A DNA stretch of 20,153 nucleotides. Source: JBHHYS01 sp046757645. Lineage in GTDB: Bacteria; Acidobacteriota; Terriglobia; Acidiferrales; 2-02-FULL-67-57. A program made the position numbers and the translations under genes. Position 1 is the stretch's first letter; every line of letters starts with the position of its first letter. Below, piece after piece: positions 14,111 through 20,153 of this stretch. The DNA lies in assembly GCA_046757645.1 (NCBI GenBank), contig JBHHYS010000045.1:1-20153 (forward strand), written 5' to 3'. Below the pieces are notes generated by a model, which did no database searches, was not told where the DNA came from, and saw only the letters and a program-made list of their open reading frames with translations.

Positions 14111-15117
14111 TGGGCGGCGACCAGTTGCAGCTCGCGTTCGATTTTTTCGTTGATGCCGGCGGCGGAAAAGCCGGCGGCGACCCGAATGGCATTCTTGATC
14201 GCGTTGGCGTTCGAGCGCCCGTGGCAGATGACGCAGACCCCCTTGACCCCGAGCAGCGGCGCCCCCCCGTATTCCGAATAGTCCACCCGCTTCTTGAACT
14301 CCTCGTAGGCCTGGCGGGAGAGCACGTAGCCCACTTTGGCGGCGAGGTTGCTGGAAAGCGCCTCCTTGAGCATGGCCAGGATGGCCTCCACCATGCCTTC
14401 GCTGATTTTCAAGGCCACATTGCCGATGAAGCCATCGCAGATGACCACGTCGACCTCGCCGCTATAGACGTCGCGGCCCTCCACGTTGCCCACAAAGTCG
14501 AAGCTGAGCGGCGACGCCCGCAACCGCCGGTGGGTTTCCCGCACCACCTCGTTCCCCTTGCTGGCCTCTTCGCCGATGGAGAGCAGGCCGACGCGCGGCC
14601 GCCGGGCACCGAACATCACCCGGTAGTACACCTCGCCCATCACGGCAAACTGCTGCAAGTGCTGCGGCCGGCAGTCCACGTTGGCCCCCACGTCCACCAT
14701 CACCGCGGCGCTGCCGTGTTTGGTGGGAAAGACCGAAGCCAGTCCGGGACGGTCCACGCCCGGGAGCGTCCCCAGCTCCCTCTTGACCACGGCCATGGCA
14801 GCCCCGGTGTTCCCCGCGGTGACGATTCCCTGCGCGCGCCCCTCCCGCACCTGGTGGGTGGCTACGCGGATGGAGGAGTCCGGCTTGCGCCGCAAGGCCT
14901 TGACCGGGCTGTCGTCCATGGCAATCACTTCGCTGGCGTGGACGATCTCGATCGGCAGCCCGGCGGCCTTGTGGCGCCGCAATTGCCGCTGCAGAACCCC
15001 TTGATGGCCCACCAGCAACACCCGCACCCGGTGCTCGCGGGCCGCCCGAAGGGCGCCCTCCACCTCCACCTGCGGGGCGTGGTCGCCCCCCATGGCGTCA
15101 ACCGCAATGGTGGTCAT
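14107..15117 (-). CDS. plsX: Phosphate acyltransferase PlsX
   Basis: A 336-residue soluble enzyme that converts acyl-ACP and phosphate to acyl-phosphate, the first committed step toward phosphatidic acid by the PlsX/PlsY route. The N-terminus TTIAVDAMGGDHAPQVEVEG is diagnostic. HASEVIAMDDSPVKALR, IVTAGNTGAAM, MVDVGANVDCRP, LLSIGEEASKGNEVV and ICDGFIGNVALKISEG follow in family order. YGGAPLLGVKG and HGRSNANAIKNAI lie near the end. The start is ATG 15117; a GTG at 15132 would add five residues. It lies 24 bases after rpmF, in the conserved yceD-rpmF-plsX order. The TAG stop is inside a MITE-end-like sequence. Confidence 0.96.
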   Translation of the reverse strand: MTTIAVDAMGGDHAPQVEVEGALRAAREHRVRVLLVGHQGVLQRQLRRHKAAGLPIEIVHASEVIAMDDSPVKALRRKPDSSIRVATHQVREGRAQGIVTAGNTGAAMAVVKRELGTLPGVDRPGLASVFPTKHGSAAVMVDVGANVDCRPQHLQQFAVMGEVYYRVMFGARRPRVGLLSIGEEASKGNEVVRETHRRLRASPLSFDFVGNVEGRDVYSGEVDVVICDGFIGNVALKISEGMVEAILAMLKEALSSNLAAKVGYVLSRQAYEEFKKRVDYSEYGGAPLLGVKGVCVICHGRSNANAIKNAIRVAAGFSAAGINEKIERELQLVAAH

Positions 15118-15141
15118 TGGGGGCTCGGCCACGCGCGTGGG

Positions 15142-15324
15142 CTATTCCGACTCGACGCCCACGACCGCCCGGCCCCGGTAGTAGCCGCAATGAGGGCAGA
15201 CGCGGTGGGGGAGCTTGGGCTCGTGGCAGTGGGGGCACTCCCCCAGTTGACGGGGGGTGAGTGCGTCGTGAGCGCGCCGCTTGTTCTTTCGCGACTTGGA
15301 ATGGCGTCGTTTGGGATTGGGCAT
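15142..15324 (-). CDS. rpmF: 50S ribosomal protein L32
   Basis: A 60-residue ribosomal protein. The basic N-terminus MPNPKRRHSKSRKNKRRAH is followed by a zinc ribbon with two CxxC pairs, CPHC near 30-33 and CPHC near 43-46. The C+ (zinc-binding) form is therefore present. AAGGA lies about six bases before the ATG. Its place between yceD and plsX is the standard bacterial arrangement, which couples ribosome and membrane lipid synthesis. Confidence 0.97.
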   Translation of the reverse strand: MPNPKRRHSKSRKNKRRAHDALTPRQLGECPHCHEPKLPHRVCPHCGYYRGRAVVGVESE

Positions 15325-15352
15325 AGAATCCTTTACTTACTTGGGGTTGAAA

Positions 15353-15886
15353 TCACTCGGGAGTCTTTTTCTCCGCCACCCAGGCCGCCAGCGGGGCGAG
15401 CCGCGGGTCGACAGCGCGCGGGCCACAGCGGCAGCGCTCGCGGTTGAGGTTCGCGCCACAGTGGGCGCACAGCCCTTGGCACTCGGGCGAGCACAGCGTC
15501 TTCATCGGCAGCGCCAGGTTGACCTGCTCGGCCAGCACGTCGGCGAGGAAGAGGCCCTCCCCCGTGTAGAATCCGACTTCCAACTCCTCGGGGGTCAACT
15601 CCAGCTCTTCGTCGCGGCTGATGCTGGCCACCGGGCGATAGAGCAGGTCGAAGGTGCGGGCGATCTCTTGCGCCACTGGCTCCAGACAGCGCGCACAGGC
15701 CAGCTCCAGGCGCGTTGCCACGCGGCCCACGATGCGAACCTCGCGCCCTTCGAGTTCTGCGGATAGCTCCACGCCCAGCGGCGCCACCTGGCGGAAGTCC
15801 CGGGTGCGAAAGTCAATCGTTCCCGGGGGATACTCCTCCCGGAAGGTGAGCTTGTGCCGCTCGAGTTCCTTGATGCCAATGAACAT
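15353..15886 (-). CDS. yceD: YceD/DUF177 family protein
   Basis: A 177-residue member of the YceD (DUF177) family, encoded upstream of rpmF in most bacteria and linked to 23S rRNA/ribosome biogenesis, with no settled biochemical role. Visible marks are the beta-rich N-terminal half with GREVRIVGRVATRLELACARCLEPV (C64, C67), an acidic middle (DEELELTPEELE), and a C-terminal cysteine cluster SPECQGLCAHCGANLNRERCRC (C132, C136, C140, C143, C152, C154) that could bind metal. The ATG at 15886 has no clear Shine-Dalgarno; the predicted transcript leader is only about 25 bases. The first ~50 codons and the promoter occur again upstream at 17115-17324 in front of the lipoprotein gene, with 41 of the first 50 residues identical. 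Confidence 0.92.
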   Translation of the reverse strand: MFIGIKELERHKLTFREEYPPGTIDFRTRDFRQVAPLGVELSAELEGREVRIVGRVATRLELACARCLEPVAQEIARTFDLLYRPVASISRDEELELTPEELEVGFYTGEGLFLADVLAEQVNLALPMKTLCSPECQGLCAHCGANLNRERCRCGPRAVDPRLAPLAAWVAEKKTPE

Positions 15887-15946
15887 CAGTGCGCGGGGAA
15901 GCCCAACAAAGAAAAATCATTATAAGGGCGTCCTCTCAGAAGTCAA
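15738..15946 (-). repeat. Duplicated segment, copy A: promoter, leader and 5' end of yceD
   Basis: This segment and 17115-17324 are direct repeats of about 210 bases. They align from the GREV codons back through the start codon to the -35 box. The 42 bases covering codons 1-14 are identical, including synonymous sites. Divergence is greater in codons 35-50 and between the start codon and the AT-rich leader. Confidence 0.9.
15919..15946 (-). promoter_or_regulatory. Sigma-70-type promoter of the yceD-rpmF-plsX-fab operon
   Basis: On the minus strand TTGACT (15941-15946) is followed by a 16-base spacer and a perfect TATAAT (15919-15924). The predicted start is about 25 bases before the yceD ATG. 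The same layout and spacing are kept in the duplicate at 17297-17324, while the spacer sequence differs, which supports function. Confidence 0.82.
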
Positions 15947-15994
15947 GGCGGCGGGCCCGTGAAGAGGAGTCGCAGGACACCTTTCCGGGCGGGG

Positions 15995-17263
15995 CTAGGG
16001 AGCGGGGGGCGGGTGAGGGCGGGAGAAGATTCGTTCCCACACAGCGAAGGCGGGCTTGGGAGCCAGGGTCTGGTCAACGATTCCCATGAAGGCAAAGTTC
16101 GCCAGCACCGCTTCCCGCTCCGGGGGAAGCCCGAACGCGGCCACATTGATATCAGCGAAGAACAGCATCACCCAGAGCTCGGCCTCGACGCCGTCCAGGA
16201 GTTGTTCGAAGCGCCGGAAAAAGGCCGCTTGTTCTTGCGGCGTGGCGCTACTAAGGGGCGGTACGTCTTCGGAGTTCCAGCCGCCCTCCACCAGAATCAG
16301 CGGCAGAGGGGTCGCCTGGGCGAAGCGAACGAAATAGTTGCCGGGGATGTCCGCCGGAGTATTGAAGGCAAATACCGGGTAGGAGGACAAGCCCAAGGCA
16401 TCGATGTCGAAGTCGGCGATTAGGCTAAAGTGGTCGACCAGCGAGGGCGGGAAGGGAAACAGTTGCCAGGCGTCCTCCATCTGAAAGGAAACGAACACCC
16501 GGATGTTTGGATTGATCAGATGAATCCGCGGCGTGAGGGTGTTCACTAAGTCGACAACCTCGGCATACAGCCCCGGATTACCGTGAGCCCCAAGCGTATT
16601 GATCTCGGAGGCCAGACCGAGGTAGACGGGTTGGATGCGGCGGGCGATCTCCAGCACCCAGTGCTCGTGCAGGGAGCGGATTGGGGGCTCGAGAAGGCTG
16701 CGCCCCGCCGCCACCAGCTCCGGTGTCTCCCGGGTTCGATCCAGACCGTCAAGCGGGTCCACCAGCCAAACGATCTCCATCCCGCGCCGGCGCAAGAAAT
16801 CCACCAATTGAAGCTGCTCATCCAGCAGGCTTGAGAGCGATTCCCCGGCAAAGAGGCGCGCCCAGGGCACCGGCTGCTGGAGGATAGCGAATTCCGACAC
16901 CGGAGCCATCGCCTCGGCGGTGGCGATCACACTCGCGGGCGTCGGTTCGACCGGCGTGGGCGCCCAGCCCATGGCAAAGGCGCGCGGTGCCGGTGGCGCT
17001 GTGCTGGGGGGAGACTCCACCTGCGGAATCGCGCCCCCGCAGGCACCAAGCGCAGTCAGCAGCAGTAGAGAGAGAAGGACAGCAGAACCGCTCCGCCGCC
17101 AGCCTGCTCGGTGGACCTCGCGCCCCTGCAGCTCGGGCGAGAGCTGCAACCCCAGCGGCGCCCCCTGGCGGAATTTCCGGGTGCGAAAGTCAATCGTTCC
17201 CGGGGGTAACTTCTCCCGGAGGGTGAGCTTGTGCCGCTCGAGTTCCTTGATGCCAATGAACAT
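15995..17263 (-). CDS. Chimeric lipoprotein with TIM-barrel (GH clan A-like) domain behind a YceD-derived N-terminus
   Basis: A 422-residue open frame of unusual build. Residues 1-50 copy the YceD N-terminus (MFIGIKELERHKLT...GREV). A hydrophobic stretch (about 60-73) then leads into a lipobox LGAC with C75, as in outer-membrane or periplasmic lipoproteins, and a Pro/Ala-rich linker (about 80-110). The rest looks like a (beta/alpha)8 barrel: MEIVWLVDPLDG near 162-173, GLASEINTL with E220 as candidate acid/base, ALGLSSYPVF near 289, and LILVEGGWNSED with E326 as candidate nucleophile. The two glutamates on successive strand ends fit glycosidase clan A, but substrate and family are unknown. A TTG at 17149 would start the protein just before the signal region and may be the true start. 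It lies head-to-tail upstream of yceD, with its own copy of the yceD promoter. Confidence 0.75.
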   Translation of the reverse strand: MFIGIKELERHKLTLREKLPPGTIDFRTRKFRQGAPLGLQLSPELQGREVHRAGWRRSGSAVLLSLLLLTALGACGGAIPQVESPPSTAPPAPRAFAMGWAPTPVEPTPASVIATAEAMAPVSEFAILQQPVPWARLFAGESLSSLLDEQLQLVDFLRRRGMEIVWLVDPLDGLDRTRETPELVAAGRSLLEPPIRSLHEHWVLEIARRIQPVYLGLASEINTLGAHGNPGLYAEVVDLVNTLTPRIHLINPNIRVFVSFQMEDAWQLFPFPPSLVDHFSLIADFDIDALGLSSYPVFAFNTPADIPGNYFVRFAQATPLPLILVEGGWNSEDVPPLSSATPQEQAAFFRRFEQLLDGVEAELWVMLFFADINVAAFGLPPEREAVLANFAFMGIVDQTLAPKPAFAVWERIFSRPHPPPAP

Positions 17264-17324
17264 CGGTGAATCGGAAAACGAAACAAAGAAAAAGTGATTA
17301 TAAAGCAGTCGGCCGGAAAGTCAA
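17115..17324 (-). repeat. Duplicated segment, copy B: yceD promoter, leader and 5' end fused to the lipoprotein gene
   Basis: Partner of the segment at 15738-15946. Homology covers the -35 and -10 boxes, the AT-rich leader (AACAAAGAAAAA on the plus strand), the start codon and codons 1-50. It stops just after GREV, where the lipoprotein signal sequence begins. The reading frame is open through the whole copy. Confidence 0.9.
17297..17324 (-). promoter_or_regulatory. Duplicated sigma-70-type promoter driving the lipoprotein gene
   Basis: TTGACT (17319-17324), a 16-base spacer and TATAAT (17297-17302) on the minus strand. Both hexamers and the spacing match the yceD promoter, although the spacer has diverged. 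Confidence 0.8.
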
Positions 17325-17442
17325 AGCAGCTCACCGCCCGGACGCTCCTTCGCCGACTGGTAGCGGCTTCAGCGTCTTGGGGAGAGCGTGCGAAGAAAGG
17401 CAGGAGTGCCGCTAGCCGGGGAGGGCGATGGCTATCTTTCTC

Positions 17443-17763
17443 CTACGGACCCCAGGGGGGAGCCGTACCCACGAACTCGCGCAACCGGTTGCCGTCGGCC
17501 TCGCTCATGCTCAGAAACTCTACCCCCATGCCCCGGCCCTCTTCGACCCGCCGAACCACGGCGGTGATGGTTACCGGCTCCTGATAGCCGAGCCATAACT
17601 TGAGTTTCAGGTTGCGGCCCGGGGGTAGGGGACGCGGGTCTTTGATGAAGGCGCCGGAGAGACTGATGTTGCGCACGTCGGGCCGCCAATCCGGGTAGTC
17701 CACCCACATTGTTCGTTTCGGGGTGATACGAGGAGAAACTCGACGCTCGGCCTCACTCGCCAT
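17443..17763 (-). CDS. PilZ domain protein (probable c-di-GMP receptor)
   Basis: A 106-residue single-domain PilZ protein. The c-di-GMP motif RxxxR is R8-R12 (RRVSPR) and the second motif (D/N)xSxxG is N32-I-S34-L-S-G37 (RNISLSGAFI). Beta strands LKLKLWLGYQEPVTITAVVRRVEE follow, then GMGVEFLSMSEADGNRLREFV. All nucleotide-contact positions are present, so binding is likely; the target process is unknown. The start is ATG 17763 with GGAGAAGGAAT directly upstream; the open frame beyond it to 17940 has no support. It lies between the VWFA-type gene and the lipoprotein gene on the same strand, with gaps of 246 and 179 bases, so it is probably transcribed alone. Confidence 0.88.
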   Translation of the reverse strand: MASEAERRVSPRITPKRTMWVDYPDWRPDVRNISLSGAFIKDPRPLPPGRNLKLKLWLGYQEPVTITAVVRRVEEGRGMGVEFLSMSEADGNRLREFVGTAPPWGP

Positions 17764-18009
17764 ATTCCTTCTCCACCGTAACCCGGCGGTAGGGTGAAAC
17801 CACTCTCGGCAACCGCCCGGGTGAGAATCTGGCTGTCGCCCCGCGCATCCCCGGGCGCAGGCTACGGCCCCCGCGGGGGAAACGCTACTGGCAAGGAGGG
17901 CAATTTTGGGGCAGGGATGAATCCTGTCCCCACTCCACAACGCAGAGGCTTGACGATGAACGAACGCGCGAACGAACGATTGAGTTGAGAAGACCCTTGG
18001 GCGCGGCGC

Positions 18010-19734
18010 TCAGCGGTTTTTCACCACCAGCGGTACCTCGAGCGTGCCCAGCCAGCCGGTGCGATTGTCGCGCACGGCCAACCGCAACCGGTAGCGGCCC
18101 GGCCCGAGCGTAAGCGCCAGCCGGAAGGGCAGCCCCGCCTGCTGTACGCCAGCGTAGGTTTCCGGCCGCAAGCGAGCCTCGAGCGTCTGGTGGGCGACGG
18201 CGACCACTTGGCCCCCGGGAGAGACGGCTGCCACCAGGAAGTCCAGGTTGCAGCGCTGCCGGCCATCCTCCACTTCCTCGAAGGCAACCGTACGCGGGTC
18301 CACCTTGAACTGCACCACCACCTGAGCGGGGTCGGCGGGGGCCGGCGGCGGCACCTGCGCCCGGAAGGCGATGGCCGTAGCCGGCAAGGGATCGTTCAGC
18401 ACCGCCAAGAGCTTTTCTTGTCGGGTCTTGGCTTCCTCTTTCGGCGGGGTAGGGTCGGTGGCATAGTAGCCCCGGCGGTGCCGCACCCGGAGTCCGCGGC
18501 GCGCGACTTTCACCTGAATGCGGCGGAACTTCCCGTCCCAGTCTTTGTTTTCCGGGTAGTAGGCCAGCGCGTAGTAGGTGGAGCCGTCTTCCACGCTGAG
18601 CGCCACCGCCTTGTCAATGTCATTGCGGTTGTAGAAGGCCCGGCCCCCGGTGTCTGCTGCCAGGTGGTTCATTGCCTGTTGCGGGGCTTCGATCTGCGTG
18701 GAGTACCGGGCCAATGCCTCGTGCAGTTCCGCCCGGGTGCGCACGTTGCCCACCGGGTTACGCAACGGGTTGGACGCATCCCCGATCAGGGTGCCCACCA
18801 GCCCGCGGGCGTCCACCACATAGAGGGCGATGCGAGCGTCGGCCAGCATGTTGGTGGTGCGCCGCATCGCATCCGCGTAGGAGCGGGGGAAGTTGCCGAT
18901 CCTTCCCGGAGCAAAGGTGATCGGAAAGGCGGACGAGACCCAGACGAGACTCTTCCGGCCGGGGTAGCCGGCGGTGGCCCGCGCAATCCTCTGCAGCGCC
19001 GCCAGCGTGATCCTCACCCGGGTGTCCATGGCGCTGGCTACCTGCTCGGCCTGGAAGCGCTCGATATTGGCGAGGATTTCCGGGCTGGGGGAAAGATAAA
19101 TCGGGTCAATCACCCGATCGATTTTTTCCGCCCGCGCTCGGGGCGCCGATTTCTGCGGTTTGTACTTCTCCAGGGCCGCCAGCAGCAGTCGCGGGTCGGC
19201 GGTGAAATCCTGGAGGAGAAGCAAGCGGTTGGTCAGCGCCAGGATGGCGGTTCGGCGTCCCGGTTGGAGTTGGCCGGCCAAGTAGCGGAGCAACTGGGCG
19301 CGCGCCGCGGCTTGGTCGCGCACGGAGGTGTTCAAGGCGTCGAGCAGCACAAGGATCACCCGCCCCGGCGGGATGCGATATTCCGGTCGGTTGGTATAGA
19401 CGTGCGGCGGCAAGGGCGGTGGCTCGATACCCTCTTCCTGTTCCGGCGCTCGCCGGGCAGGCTGTTCCAGAGCGAAGAAGGCAATCCGTTGCGGCTTTCC
19501 GTTCTCCTGCAGGCTGAAGTCCTTCAGGGTCAAGTCGGTGACCGGCTGTTTCTTCTTGTCGGTCACCACCACGTCCACTAACACCAGCCGGGTGGTGACC
19601 CGGAGCACCGGCGCCGGCAGCGCCTCCGGCGGGGCTGCTTGCTGGGCCGCCACGCCGAACCCGCAAAGCAGCGCGGCCAAAATCAGCAGCGCCCGGACCC
19701 GGTACCGTCCTTTCCTGGTGCGGATGAAATGCAT
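18010..19734 (-). CDS. Secreted VWFA-related Acidobacterial domain protein
   Basis: A 574-residue exported protein. A signal peptide covers about 1-30 (basic start, LLILAALLCGFGVAA). Then come the family lead-in VLRVTTRLVLVDVVVTDKKK and the LTLKDFSLQENGKPQRIAFF block (about 43-87), and a VWA-like domain from about 125. In the VWA domain ILVLLDALNTSVRDQAAAR carries the metal-site aspartate D132. Later blocks include GRKSLVWVSSAFPI, ARIALYVVDARGLVG, DTGGRAFYNRNDIDKAV and YYALAYYPENKDWDGKFRRIQV. This architecture is the TIGR03436 family, highly expanded in Acidobacteriota; its role is unknown. The ATG at 19734 has GGAGAAGAAGAGAG just upstream. A GTG at 19803 overlaps the preceding stop as GTGA but would give a 38-residue stretch before the hydrophobic core. 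It is encoded downstream of the dGTPase-like gene. Confidence 0.9.
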   Translation of the reverse strand: MHFIRTRKGRYRVRALLILAALLCGFGVAAQQAAPPEALPAPVLRVTTRLVLVDVVVTDKKKQPVTDLTLKDFSLQENGKPQRIAFFALEQPARRAPEQEEGIEPPPLPPHVYTNRPEYRIPPGRVILVLLDALNTSVRDQAAARAQLLRYLAGQLQPGRRTAILALTNRLLLLQDFTADPRLLLAALEKYKPQKSAPRARAEKIDRVIDPIYLSPSPEILANIERFQAEQVASAMDTRVRITLAALQRIARATAGYPGRKSLVWVSSAFPITFAPGRIGNFPRSYADAMRRTTNMLADARIALYVVDARGLVGTLIGDASNPLRNPVGNVRTRAELHEALARYSTQIEAPQQAMNHLAADTGGRAFYNRNDIDKAVALSVEDGSTYYALAYYPENKDWDGKFRRIQVKVARRGLRVRHRRGYYATDPTPPKEEAKTRQEKLLAVLNDPLPATAIAFRAQVPPPAPADPAQVVVQFKVDPRTVAFEEVEDGRQRCNLDFLVAAVSPGGQVVAVAHQTLEARLRPETYAGVQQAGLPFRLALTLGPGRYRLRLAVRDNRTGWLGTLEVPLVVKNR

Positions 19735-19799
19735 GACTCTCTTCTTCTCCGCTACGCGATGATCGCGTCGCCGCGGGGGCTGCTCGCTTGGCTCCAGCG

Positions 19800-20153
19800 T
19801 CACCGGGTCGCCCCTTGGAGCGAAGTACCGGCCTGGATCCCCCGATGGACACGAAAGACGTAGGTATCGGTCATGCCGGCGATGTAGTCGCAGGTGACCC
19901 GGGGGAGGGGGAGGGCTGGCCCGCCGGCAGCCCGGGCTTGCGTCTGTTCGAGGTAGTGGGGCGGCAGGCGCTCGGGCCGCGCCAGGTAGAGCTGGAACAG
20001 CTCTTCGATTATCTTCACCGCCCGCTCCCGTTCTTCGATGATCTGAGGGTGGTGGTAGAGCCGACGGTGGAGAAACTCCTTGAGTTCCTGGTTCGCCTGG
20101 GCGGCGGGGGCGCTGAAGGCCACCAGCCGCTGCGGCTGTCGCCGCACCGCCTC
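19800..20153 (-). CDS. dGTP triphosphohydrolase-like HD protein (C-terminal part)
   Basis: The last 117 residues of a protein that begins beyond the right edge. FSAPAAQANQELKEFLHRRLYHHPQI, a helical EERERAVKIIEELFQLYLARPERLP segment, and VTCDYIAGMTDTYVFRVH near the end match the C-terminal region of bacterial deoxyguanosinetriphosphate triphosphohydrolase-like proteins. In that family this part packs against the HD-type dNTPase core, which is not in the window. The tail after RVHRG is short and probably disordered. The TGA stop overlaps a GTG of the next gene's frame, hinting that the two genes share a transcript. Confidence 0.8.
   Translation of the reverse strand, partial: EAVRRQPQRLVAFSAPAAQANQELKEFLHRRLYHHPQIIEERERAVKIIEELFQLYLARPERLPPHYLEQTQARAAGGPALPLPRVTCDYIAGMTDTYVFRVHRGIQAGTSLQGATR

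Overview
The window is GC-rich, densely coded bacterial chromosome. The best taxonomic clue is the secreted protein at 18010-19734, which matches the 'VWFA-related Acidobacterial domain' family in layout and motifs. Other clues point the same way: heptose/LPS genes (an outer membrane), an electron transfer flavoprotein system, and intergenic repeats of a type common in Acidobacteriota (ends reading GTCATTCTGAG). I infer an acidobacterium, probably a Terriglobia-like lineage. This rests on recognition, not on a database search.

Layout. 1-3550 is a minus-strand block. In the direction of transcription it holds a Trm112-like zinc-ribbon protein, a 129-bp TA-flanked MITE-like element, a family-9 glycosyltransferase, hldA (heptose-7-phosphate kinase, ATGA-coupled to the transferase), a GemA/DUF1018-like protein and the N-terminus of an ABC transporter ATPase. 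3711-6512 is a plus-strand block of folD, coaE and an HtrA-type membrane-anchored protease. 6549-10145 is a minus-strand electron-transfer operon, etfB-etfA-ETF:quinone oxidoreductase, with a long inverted repeat between the second and third genes. 10375-15886 is the fatty acid/phospholipid cluster on the minus strand, yceD-rpmF-plsX-fabD-fabG-acpP-fabF. It has no fabH and is punctuated by palindromic intergenic repeats. 15995-17263 encodes a lipoprotein with a TIM-barrel, glycosidase-like body. 17443-20153 carries a PilZ protein, the VWFA-type secreted protein and the C-terminus of a dGTPase-like HD hydrolase.

How the genes work together. The fab cluster makes acyl-ACP (FabD loads malonyl, FabF condenses, FabG reduces) and PlsX sends acyl chains to phospholipid. 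The ETF system works the other way, moving electrons from acyl-CoA dehydrogenases into the quinone pool. hldA and the family-9 transferase supply and probably attach LPS-core heptose.

Most unusual feature. The promoter, leader and first ~50 codons of yceD (15738-15946) occur a second time at 17115-17324, fused in frame to the lipoprotein gene. Both copies keep the same TTGACT-16 bp-TATAAT promoter. This looks like a gene that gained its expression signals by duplication of a housekeeping gene's 5' end. The second notable signal is a structured palindromic repeat family inside the fab region, with compensatory base changes between copies. The third is a MITE-like element whose end forms the stop codon of a gene; a similar end sequence forms the stop codon of plsX.
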